DNA from: an uncultured Clostridia bacterium | GTDB taxonomy: Bacteria; Bacillota; Clostridia; Lachnospirales; CAG-274 | DNA length: 64,000 nucleotides | Direction: 5' to 3' | NCBI GenBank assembly: GCA_947632615.1 | Contig: CANRPW010000002.1 | Coordinates: 59,881-123,880, forward strand | In this document: positions 19,602 to 27,578 of the stretch, in pieces | Position numbering within the stretch: position 1 is the first letter of the stretch | How the letters are laid out: each line of letters begins with the position of its first letter | Position numbers and translations under genes: made by a program | Notes under the pieces: model-generated | Database searches by the model: none | What the model was told of the DNA's origin: nothing | Seen by the model: the letters and a program-made list of their open reading frames with translations, nothing else

Positions 19602-21695
19602 TTACCTCCTGATTTTAGGATTATTGGAAAAATCAAGGCTAAAGCTTGGGTATTTGCTGCCGTTGTTTGCGTCCATAACAATGTCGGCTTCAAAGGCTTT
19701 GTTCTTGTTTTTTGACCATAAATCTTTAAAGTGAACTCTGCCTTTTTCAAGTAGGGCTTTTGCGACCGCTTTTGTTATTGTTTTTTTGAAAGCCTGAAAA
19801 TACTTGTTGTCTTTCCATAAGGCAAAATCGCAGCTTTTGTTTGAGCAGTAGAAATTCTGCTTGCCCTCATATACGGGACTTCCGCACCTTGGACATCGTC
19901 CTATGGCTTCACGACTTGAAAAGGTTTCTTTCATATCCTCATTTACAGTCGTTTTGGAGATAATATCTTCGACAAAGGAAATAATGTCAGACATAAAAGC
20001 TTTATCTTCTGCCTGTCCCTTTGAAATAAGGGTAAGACGGTTTTCCCAGTCGGCTGTCATCTTTGCCGATTTCAGAGGTTCAGGAACAATCTTTACAAGA
20101 TTTCTGCCCCTTTCCGTAGATATGAGGTTTTTGCCTTTTCTCTGAACATAGCCCCTTGCGATAATGGTTTCTATAATTCCTGCTCTTGTTGCGGGAGTTC
20201 CTAAACCCTTGCGTTCTGCGTCCTCTGTTTCGTAGTCCTCGTTTCCTGCCCTTTCCATTGCCGAAAGAAGTGTATCCTCCGTATATGCCTTTGGCGGTGA
20301 AGACAAATGCTCAGCAAGCTTTGCCGTAGCTGCAAATTCCTGTCCCTCTGAAAGCTTTGGCAAAATCTTTTCCTTTGACTGTTCACCTGAGTCAGACTGC
20401 TTTATAAATGCACCAAATCTTTCCTCGGTTGCTTTGAAGCCTGATTGAATAATGCTTTTTCCCTTGGCAAAAAATAAAATGCCATTACAGTCAAGGGTGG
20501 CAGTGGTATTCCTGTATAAATGCTTTTCTCCGGTGGCAGCTATGAGCCTTTGAGAAAGAAGCCATAATATTTTCTTGTCTGTATCCGTAAGTCCGTCTAT
20601 ATCGGCATTTTCTACGTTTGCCGTAGGTATAATGGCGTGATGGTCGGATACTTTTTTGTTATTCATAACAGGCTTTATATTGGACGCAAACCCTGTTTCG
20701 AGGCGGGCAAATTCAAACTTATTCTTTACAATGTGAATTATGTTTTCCGCTGTTGCCTCCATATCCTCTGTAAGAAAGCGACTGTCCGTTCTTGGATATG
20801 TAATAAGCTTCAGTTCGTAAAGCCTCTGAGCAGCTTCAAGTGTTTGCTGTGCAGTAAAAGCAAAAAGCCTATTAGCATCCCTTTGCAAAGCTGTCAAGTC
20901 GTAAAGCTTCGGAGGACTCACTGTTTTGGTTTCCTCTTTGATTTCCTTTACAACTGCCCTTGAAAGCTTGCATTTCTCAAAAATTTCCTTTGCCCTTTCC
21001 AAATCCTTTGTAGTTTCGCACTCAGCCGAAAAGCTCCCGCAGTTGATAACTACGGAATAATATTTTTCTTTAACAAAGCCGGCTATTAACAAGTCCCTTT
21101 CGGCAATCATAGCAAGTGTAGGTGTCTGAACTCTGCCTATACTCAGGGGCTTGTCCGAATTGTAAAGAGTTGAAAAAAGCCTTGTGCCGTTCATTCCCAC
21201 AAGCCAGTCAGCTCTTTCTCTACAAAGTGCTGATTTATAGAGGTCATCATAATCTGAGCCGTTTTTCAGATTTTCAAAGCCTTCTTTTATAGCGCCATCC
21301 TCCAAAGAGGATATCCAAAGCCTTTCAAAAGGCTTTTTGCAATTTGACATACTATAAACGTGTCTGAATATAAGCTCTCCCTCACGTCCTGCATCTGTTG
21401 CGCATACTATGCTGTCAACAGTGGCGTGGTTCATAAGGTTTTTGAGTATTTCAAACTGCGTCTTGGTGCTTTGCTTGATGGCATATTTCCACTTATCAGG
21501 AACTATAGGCAGCTTTTGCCAGTTTTTATATTCCTCACCATAGCTTTCAGGCTCTGCAAGCCCCAAAAGATGTCCTACGCACCAAGATACAATATAGCCG
21601 TTTCCCTGTACATATCCGTCTTTTCTTTCAGAAGCCCCAATAACCTTTGCAATCTGCATAGCCACCGATGGCTTTTCTGCTATAACAAGTTTCAT
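19602..21695 (-). CDS. topB: DNA topoisomerase III
   Basis: A 697-residue type IA topoisomerase. The N-terminal Toprim part begins MKLVIAEKPSVAMQIAKVIG and contains DAGREGELI (about 99-107). The active-site tyrosine lies in LITYPRTDSRF (about 298-308). RAGIIETIIARGYVQRKG and a C-terminal zinc motif CPRCGSPVYEG...CSNKSC (about 598-620) follow. ICE-borne TopB enzymes are thought to resolve single-stranded intermediates during transfer or rolling-circle replication. Length and domain order are normal. Confidence 0.95.
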   Translation of the reverse strand: MKLVIAEKPSVAMQIAKVIGASERKDGYVQGNGYIVSWCVGHLLGLAEPESYGEEYKNWQKLPIVPDKWKYAIKQSTKTQFEILKNLMNHATVDSIVCATDAGREGELIFRHVYSMSNCKKPFERLWISSLEDGAIKEGFENLKNGSDYDDLYKSALCRERADWLVGMNGTRLFSTLYNSDKPLSIGRVQTPTLAMIAERDLLIAGFVKEKYYSVVINCGSFSAECETTKDLERAKEIFEKCKLSRAVVKEIKEETKTVSPPKLYDLTALQRDANRLFAFTAQQTLEAAQRLYELKLITYPRTDSRFLTEDMEATAENIIHIVKNKFEFARLETGFASNIKPVMNNKKVSDHHAIIPTANVENADIDGLTDTDKKILWLLSQRLIAATGEKHLYRNTTATLDCNGILFFAKGKSIIQSGFKATEERFGAFIKQSDSGEQSKEKILPKLSEGQEFAATAKLAEHLSSPPKAYTEDTLLSAMERAGNEDYETEDAERKGLGTPATRAGIIETIIARGYVQRKGKNLISTERGRNLVKIVPEPLKSAKMTADWENRLTLISKGQAEDKAFMSDIISFVEDIISKTTVNEDMKETFSSREAIGRCPRCGSPVYEGKQNFYCSNKSCDFALWKDNKYFQAFKKTITKAVAKALLEKGRVHFKDLWSKNKNKAFEADIVMDANNGSKYPSFSLDFSNNPKIRR

Positions 21696-21745
21696 TGTTA
21701 TACACTCCTTTCTGAAATATCATATATCCCTTCGTGATTTTACTC

Positions 21746-22015
21746 TTATATTGCCGCTTCTGCTATTTCGGGCTTGGGACTTTCCTTTTCGGCGGCATAG
21801 GATGTTAGGATATATACCGCATCGGCAATATTCATTGATGTGTGGGAGAGAACCCTTGAAAATATACGCCTTTCAGCATCTTCTTTCTTTTCTTTTAGGT
21901 CGGCTATTTCGGCTTCTTTCTTCTTTTTGATGTCGGCAAGCTCCTTTTCCTTTGCCTTTATTCTGTTTTCCATTTCAGCAACTTTGTCAATGTCTTTCTG
22001 AAAATTGTCTGTCAT
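21746..22015 (-). CDS. DUF4315-type coiled-coil protein
   Basis: An 89-residue protein, mostly one charged coiled coil (IKAKEKELADIKKKKEAEIA), then a short conserved-looking SMNIADAVYILTSYAAEK segment. Size, position before topB and helix pattern match the DUF4315 family seen in nearly all Tn1549-like elements. Function unknown. Confidence 0.65.
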   Translation of the reverse strand: MTDNFQKDIDKVAEMENRIKAKEKELADIKKKKEAEIADLKEKKEDAERRIFSRVLSHTSMNIADAVYILTSYAAEKESPKPEIAEAAI

Positions 22016-22030
22016 TTTTTCTGTACCTCC

Positions 22031-22399
22031 TTAAAATGGCAGCCTATCAGGGTCAGCTTCTGCTTCGTAGAAGATTATCTCATTGTTCAACTCTGCCTTT
22101 TCTTCTTTTTCACTCTTGCTGTCTACAAAATCAACTCTTAAAACATTAACTCCGAGCTTCTCTTTTCCGTCCTTTTCGTAGGACTGCAAATTGCCCTCGG
22201 CATAAATGCGTGAACCCTTTTTAAAATAATTTCCTATTACCTCGGCTGTTTTGCCAAAGGCAGTGCAGGGAATGAAGCTTGTTTTGTCAACTCCCTGTTT
22301 TGAAGCTATTGTAAATAAAACATAAAAATTTTCATCGTCCTTTGTAACCCTTATATCGGGGTCTTTCGTAAGTCTGCCGTAAATGCTAACATTAGTCAT
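22031..22399 (-). CDS. ssb: single-stranded DNA-binding protein
   Basis: A 122-residue OB-fold protein: MTNVSIYGRLTKDPDIRVTK, FIPCTAFGKTAEVIGNYFKK and GSRIYAEGNLQSYEKDG are the usual SSB strands. The C-terminus ends DPDRLPF, close to the DDDIPF-type tip by which SSB recruits partners. The ATG at 22399 follows GGAGGAAGG; an open frame upstream is a shadow of the preceding gene, with which it overlaps by 8 bases. It would coat the transferred strand. Confidence 0.92.
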   Translation of the reverse strand: MTNVSIYGRLTKDPDIRVTKDDENFYVLFTIASKQGVDKTSFIPCTAFGKTAEVIGNYFKKGSRIYAEGNLQSYEKDGKEKLGVNVLRVDFVDSKSEKEEKAELNNEIIFYEAEADPDRLPF

Positions 22400-22895
22400 T
22401 TTTTCCTTCCTCCTTTGTATTGTTTTCAGTATTGGTCTGTGTAGTTTTACTGTTTTCAGCAGCTTTTTCAGCATCAATAGAAGCCTTTTCCGCTTCAATC
22501 TCTTTAAGCTGCTTAACTGTGAGAGATTTTTCCGAATCGTCCCACACCGGGGCGGCCGTAATATAGCCTTTTTTCCTTTTAAGCTCCCTTGTTTCAGAAT
22601 CAAGAGCCTTTCTGCTTATTCCCGATTTTTCCGCAAGCTCATCATATACGCTGTCGGGAAGACTGTAGATATAATTATCTTCCTCTGAGGTCGTTTTGTT
22701 AATACTCTCAAACGGTATAGCGGTGGTTGAGGCTGCTTCTGTTTCTTCGGAAAAATCCGTTTCTTCCGCAGACGTTTCCGCGGTGATATGCTTTTGGGAG
22801 TCAGCCTTATCGTTATCCTTTACACAAAGAGATATAAAAATGCCGACAACAATTATGACGAAAATAACAAAACATATTTTTTCGATTTTTTTCAT
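22392..22895 (-). CDS. single-pass membrane protein, ICE accessory
   Basis: A 167-residue protein. One N-terminal membrane segment (ICFVIFVIIVVGIFISLCV, 7-25) is followed by a Ser/Thr/Glu-rich extracellular stretch and a helical region with VYDELAEKSGISRKALDSET. The C-terminus is Glu/Asn-rich low complexity. It lies between the wall hydrolase and ssb. It may be a channel accessory; no family recognised. Confidence 0.6.
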   Translation of the reverse strand: MKKIEKICFVIFVIIVVGIFISLCVKDNDKADSQKHITAETSAEETDFSEETEAASTTAIPFESINKTTSEEDNYIYSLPDSVYDELAEKSGISRKALDSETRELKRKKGYITAAPVWDDSEKSLTVKQLKEIEAEKASIDAEKAAENSKTTQTNTENNTKEEGKND

Positions 22896-22910
22896 TTTAC
22901 TGCTCCTTTC

Positions 22911-25900
22911 TCAGCGTTCAAAATACAAGGGGCTTACAGAGCCGCCTGTTGATGTTATATTCCAACCTATTTCGTTTCCGTAGACGGAATTGGGATTACT
23001 TGTTACAAAATAGTCGTAAAAATGATCTAACGGGGTCAATGCCACTCCTGTTGATCCGCCGCCTTCCACAACACAGGGAACGCCGCCTATAAGACCTACA
23101 TATACGCCTACATGTCCATACAGGTATCCTGCTGAGCCTGTGCCGTATTTAATGCCGATATAAGCCCCGACAGGTATCTTAGTATAATCTACATGACCGC
23201 CGTCTACCACAAGCCTATTTGCCCTTGAAAAGTCATTGCCGTTTCCGCCGTGATATCCAAGACCTGCATTCTGATAAATAGTGGATGCGACCTTAGCGCA
23301 AGCCCCGTCGTAACCTCCTGCACCCACCATAGCGAGGGCAGCTTCAACCACCGACCTTGCCGTGCCTTTAAGTTCGTCTGAGATTTCATACATACTCAGG
23401 TCGATAGGTGTATCGGCATCGGAAAAGCTGCTTGTGATTTCGTAGGTTACGTTTCCAAGGTAAAATGCGGGGTTCTGATATGTATATGTAAGCCCGTTTT
23501 TTACTTCATATTCCAGACAGATATAGCCATCATCACCTGTAATGCCTATTTTATCGCCTTTTCTGACGATATGCCCGGTTGAAAGGGCTGTGGAAGAAAT
23601 GCCCCTGACGGTAAGACGCTTTTTGCTATCCTCTATTGTGATGCTGTTCCCGCTTACTGTTATCTCTCCGCCTATGGGTGCGTAAATATCTGCCCCCGAA
23701 GCCGCTTTGAGGTCAAGTCCCTTGTGCATTTCGATTTTATAAGTGTTTAGCAAATCTACGAATTCATCACCTGCGAATATATTTATGTCATGTCTTTCCA
23801 GAAGCGAAAGATAAGATGAGGGTGTCATACCCAAGTAAAAGCCATCTTCGCCGTAGACGTTTTCCGGGATTATATCCTTTCCATAACGTCTGCTGCTGAA
23901 AAGTATGGTGTCTTCCCCAAAGGGATTAGCAAGATCCGCTCTTGTTACATACTGTCCCACCTCCGTTATTGCATTGTACATTTCTATTTGGGAGGGAGTG
24001 AAAAGAGTGTCCTTATTCGAGTCTATGTAGGTGCGGAAATTTTTTATATTTGCGTTTACAGTAAGTTCATAAACAAGTATGACTCTTGCATCTTCGCCTT
24101 CGCCGACAGATTCAGTGTATCTGTCTGTTTCAAAGCTTAGACTGTTAACCTCGCTGTAAAGCTCGTCTATTTCGTCTTTTACTTCTGAAAAAGTATAATC
24201 CTCATATTTGCAATCAAGATATAAGAGCCAGGCATCTATGTCCGACCGATAAGGTATATTTCCGGAGCCTGTCTCAATGCCGTTTACCTTGAATACTCTT
24301 TTAATTCGGATGTCAGGGTCGTCTGCCATGCTTTCGCATACACCTTCCTCATCAAAGGGAAAGCCCGCCCATTTTTCCATATATTTCTGTGAAAACTTGC
24401 AGTCAAGTTCTGTTATATATTCCCAAGTTTTAGTAAGCTCACTATCTTCAGATTTAAGTGAAACAGACAATAAAATGGCAGCCACAAGCGCTATAATTAT
24501 AATGATAATTACTACAGGTCCTGCGAAAGCGAATGCAATGCTTATAAGTGCATCAATCGCCATTTTTACGGCTGCTACAGCTACTTTTACTGTCGCCGCC
24601 GCTGTTTTTTTTGCTGCCGCCGTTGCTACCTTTCTTTTGGCTTTTCCACTCATTTTGGCAAATTTTCGCATCTTTTTCACTTTTCTGCGCACTTTCTGAA
24701 TGCCTTTTGCGGTCTTTTTAGGAACAGATACAGCGGTTTTTACGGCTTTTACTCCTATTTTTCCTGTGCCTACAACAACTCTTTCGCTTGTCTTTACAGT
24801 ATTGACTGCCGTTATGGCAGTATCAACAGCTTTAAAGGCTATATCATTTTCTCCTGCCTCGGCTATGCCTTCTCTGATAACCTTTTTAATGGAAGACCCG
24901 CCTGTTTTTACCACATTGCTTAAACTGCTTTTTGTTCCCAAGACGGTCGAAGCAAGAGCTGTCCTTGACATTTCATGTATTCCGTAAGCGGTAGCGAGAG
25001 CTTTTATGTCACTTGCCTTTTTTGAAATCTGCCGTCCCTTGGCTGCTCCCTCCAGTGTGTTTTTACCCACAAATGAAACTACCTTTTCTCCGGCAACAGC
25101 AGCTTGGAGGTCTGCATTATTGCCTCCCTCGGCTTTTTCCTCTACATTGCTTTCAATGACCGCCTTTGCTCCCTGTGTCGCCTTTGCTCTTTTCTTGAAA
25201 GACTTATTACGGGGCTTTGGCGAAGCAGCAGATGAAGTTATCTTTTCATTTTTGGGCGCATTCAAAACTGCGTCAGAAGCCGTCTTTTCCTTAACGCTCT
25301 GAGAATATGAGGACTCCTTAATTTGTGAATCGCTCCCCGAATACTCCGTATTTATGCCGTATTTCTGCTCCGTATCCGTTTCATTTACTATATCCTCATA
25401 AGAATTTTCTGAGGAAAAATCTCCGTAAATTTCAGGGTTTATATGGCTCTCAGCTACAGGAACAGTGCTTGTGCCGCTTTCCTGTTCTCCCTTGGTATTC
25501 AAAGCATTGTCAGAAGTAGTATCATCTCTTAAAACAGGCTCTTTATTCCTCTTTTTGTCCTCCCTGCGTTTTTTTGACTTTACCTTTTTGTTGTAGTTGC
25601 TTTCTAAACTGCTCTCTGACTTGTCTATGGACTTTTCGGCTTTTGAAAAAACAGAAGGGGCAGCTGGATTTACAACATCTGCTGAAACTTCCTTAACTGC
25701 CGATTTTCCTGCTTTGGCATTTACAAGCCTTTCAGTCCCGGCTTCGGGAAGCAGACTTGGTTCAAAGGAATGAAAGTCATTTTTAAAAGGAGTAATATCA
25801 GTTCTTGAATTTTCCTGCTTGGTCTTATCAGTCGGGTTTTGGCTGTCGCTTTTGGCGTTTTTATTTTTGGCATTTTGGCGTATTTTCTTCTTTGTTTTGT

Positions 25901-26648
25901 TTTTTGCTTGGGTTCTGAATTTATTGTTAGGTTTTTCGGACTTTGATTTGTCCCTGCTTTCTGAGGGTTTTTCCAAGCCCTTAATGGGAGCCTGTGCTAC
26001 AGCTTCTTTTTTAACCACATCTCCCGAACCTTTCTCTTTGACAGCTCTTTCTCCGCTCTTTGAATTGACAACACCTGACCGATTCTCATCGTTTATGACC
26101 GTATTCTCATCGTGGTTTAAAATAACGTCCTGAATGCTGTCAGAGGGTTGGTTTCTGAAAACGGGCGTAAAATCCTCTGTCTGCGACCGGGAATAGTCAG
26201 GGCTTCTTACCTCCTGCGTGGTTTCTCTTTCAAAGCCTTCACCAAGAGAAAAATCCGCTTTTACGCTGTTTTCGGCGTACATATCTATGTGGTGTATGCC
26301 AGCGGTAGTGTCCGCTCTTTTCACCGTGTGCCTTGCTTCGGCATTAGATATACTGCCGCTTTTTGCTCTCTTCTCAGTGTCAGGAGATTTATAGCCTTGA
26401 CCGCTTGCATCAAGCCTTGTTCTTCCCGAAAAGTCCTGAAGTCCCGTGTAGGTGCTGTCATGTCTTTCTTTTGGCTTTTCCTCCTCGTCCTCGCTGTTCT
26501 TATTCAGAATACGCTGTGAAGATGTGGCTCCCGAAACGGCTCTTTTTTGGGTTTCCTCTACGCTTTCACGATTAATCTCCGCTGACTGCTTGTTTAAAAC
26601 CTTTGTGGAATCACCGTCTCTGCCGCCCTTTATAATATCATTTTTCAC
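22911..26648 (-). CDS. conjugative cell-wall hydrolase: disordered N-terminus, TM helix, degenerate M23 and NlpC/P60-like domain
   Basis: A 1,245-residue protein. Residues 1-550 are low-complexity, charged and probably cytosolic. A very basic helical stretch (640-700) leads into one membrane helix (AGPVVIIIIIIALVAAILL, about 703-726). Outside lie an alpha/beta region, an M23-like fold (HKGLDLKAASGADIYAP, about 973; later TGHIVRKGDKIG) and a C-terminal NlpC/P60 or CHAP-like domain with GACAKVAS (about 1113) and YGHVGVYVG (about 1180) as the Cys and His. VirB1/CwlT-type enzymes open peptidoglycan for the mating channel. In the M23-like part the usual HxH strand reads ICLEYEV, so that domain is probably inactive. 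The start is a GTG, 13 bases after the upstream stop. Confidence 0.82.
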   Translation of the reverse strand: MKNDIIKGGRDGDSTKVLNKQSAEINRESVEETQKRAVSGATSSQRILNKNSEDEEEKPKERHDSTYTGLQDFSGRTRLDASGQGYKSPDTEKRAKSGSISNAEARHTVKRADTTAGIHHIDMYAENSVKADFSLGEGFERETTQEVRSPDYSRSQTEDFTPVFRNQPSDSIQDVILNHDENTVINDENRSGVVNSKSGERAVKEKGSGDVVKKEAVAQAPIKGLEKPSESRDKSKSEKPNNKFRTQAKNKTKKKIRQNAKNKNAKSDSQNPTDKTKQENSRTDITPFKNDFHSFEPSLLPEAGTERLVNAKAGKSAVKEVSADVVNPAAPSVFSKAEKSIDKSESSLESNYNKKVKSKKRREDKKRNKEPVLRDDTTSDNALNTKGEQESGTSTVPVAESHINPEIYGDFSSENSYEDIVNETDTEQKYGINTEYSGSDSQIKESSYSQSVKEKTASDAVLNAPKNEKITSSAASPKPRNKSFKKRAKATQGAKAVIESNVEEKAEGGNNADLQAAVAGEKVVSFVGKNTLEGAAKGRQISKKASDIKALATAYGIHEMSRTALASTVLGTKSSLSNVVKTGGSSIKKVIREGIAEAGENDIAFKAVDTAITAVNTVKTSERVVVGTGKIGVKAVKTAVSVPKKTAKGIQKVRRKVKKMRKFAKMSGKAKRKVATAAAKKTAAATVKVAVAAVKMAIDALISIAFAFAGPVVIIIIIIALVAAILLSVSLKSEDSELTKTWEYITELDCKFSQKYMEKWAGFPFDEEGVCESMADDPDIRIKRVFKVNGIETGSGNIPYRSDIDAWLLYLDCKYEDYTFSEVKDEIDELYSEVNSLSFETDRYTESVGEGEDARVILVYELTVNANIKNFRTYIDSNKDTLFTPSQIEMYNAITEVGQYVTRADLANPFGEDTILFSSRRYGKDIIPENVYGEDGFYLGMTPSSYLSLLERHDINIFAGDEFVDLLNTYKIEMHKGLDLKAASGADIYAPIGGEITVSGNSITIEDSKKRLTVRGISSTALSTGHIVRKGDKIGITGDDGYICLEYEVKNGLTYTYQNPAFYLGNVTYEITSSFSDADTPIDLSMYEISDELKGTARSVVEAALAMVGAGGYDGACAKVASTIYQNAGLGYHGGNGNDFSRANRLVVDGGHVDYTKIPVGAYIGIKYGTGSAGYLYGHVGVYVGLIGGVPCVVEGGGSTGVALTPLDHFYDYFVTSNPNSVYGNEIGWNITSTGGSVSPLYFER

Positions 26649-26661
26649 TCAATCACCTTCT

Positions 26662-27519
26662 TCAGGGGCTACACATATTGCTGTTATATTTAGCTTGTAT
26701 ATGTACTGCCAGAGTATCCGGAGCGTTGTAAAGAGCCGTAAGGAGATAGTTTTTGACGTATTTTACAGGTGTACTTGACTTTGAAAGGCAGTCAAGAACA
26801 TAAAAAACACATTCATAATCAAGCTTCATCAGCTTACCCTTTACAACCTCGGTCGGCAAATCTCTTTTGCCCACTCGTATATTATCCTCCTTGCAGCACA
26901 TAGTCTCCGCTATTACCTCAACCATAGAATTTACTATCTCCAATTCACCCTCACTGCACTGAGAAGAAAGAACACAGTCATAATCTATGTTCTCCTTTGT
27001 CAGCTCTCGGTAGGCTTCATACTCATCAAATCCTATCCGATCGGTCTTATCATCTGAAGATAAGATAAGATTAGTATTTTGTTCAGTGGTTATATTAGTT
27101 ATATTAGTATTTATTTGTGCCTGATTTCCCAGCTTTGGATTTTCCTGTGCTGGATTATCCTGTGCAGGATTTTCCGTCATAGGTTCAGTTGTTTTTTCAG
27201 CCTGTGACGGATTTTCCGTTATAGGCTTTTCATACAGATTATAATCAGTATTTTTAAGCTGACCCTTTGAATTTCTAACCCTTATCCTTACGAGATAACC
27301 GAAGTTTTCAAGTTCCTTTAAAGCCTTTGTAATACAGTCACGCCCTTCAAGACATTTAGTTGATAATCCGCTTACACTTAAGTCCCAATCATCAGGAAGT
27401 GACAGCATATAAGACATAAGTCCTTTTGCTTTAAGACTAAGCCGACTGTCTCTTAAATGATAGTTGGACATGATTGTATAGCCCTTTGTTTTGTCGTTAA
27501 TAACATTGATTTTTCCCAT
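26662..27519 (-). CDS. replication initiator/replisome organiser-like protein (HTH + DUF6017)
   Basis: A 285-residue protein. The N-terminal winged-helix (SNYHLRDSRLSLKAKGLMSY, then GYLVRIRVRNSKGQLKNTDY) is the form found in ICE and phage replication initiators. A linker made of short PAQ/ENP repeats and Asn/Thr-rich stretches follows. The C-terminal part (VVKGKLMKLDYECVFYVLDC, VKYVKNYLLTALYNAP) matches DUF6017. Tn1549-type elements carry this gene between virB4 and the hydrolase. It probably supports autonomous replication of the excised circle. A hairpin upstream (27545-27577) may limit read-through from virB4. Confidence 0.75.
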   Translation of the reverse strand: MGKINVINDKTKGYTIMSNYHLRDSRLSLKAKGLMSYMLSLPDDWDLSVSGLSTKCLEGRDCITKALKELENFGYLVRIRVRNSKGQLKNTDYNLYEKPITENPSQAEKTTEPMTENPAQDNPAQENPKLGNQAQINTNITNITTEQNTNLILSSDDKTDRIGFDEYEAYRELTKENIDYDCVLSSQCSEGELEIVNSMVEVIAETMCCKEDNIRVGKRDLPTEVVKGKLMKLDYECVFYVLDCLSKSSTPVKYVKNYLLTALYNAPDTLAVHIQAKYNSNMCSP

Positions 27520-27544
27520 GCTTTTTTAAACCTCCTTAAAGAAC

Positions 27545-27577
27545 AAAAGCACAAGACATTAAAGCCCTGTGCTTTTT
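27545..27577 (-). terminator. hairpin between virB4 and replication gene
   Basis: AAAAGCACA pairs with TGTGCTTTT around an AT-rich loop. On the minus strand it is followed by TTTTGTTCTTT. It is a terminator or attenuator. Confidence 0.65.
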
Positions 27578-27578
27578 G

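Noticed and set aside
22400..22603. N-terminal extension of SSB
   Set aside because: It is the shadow frame of the membrane-protein gene; SSB homology begins exactly at the ATG 22399, with GGAGGAAGG before it.
25819..26519. Antisense frames over the hydrolase N-terminus
   Set aside because: Opposite to a low-complexity charged region, which readily yields open hydrophobic antisense frames; no start signals.
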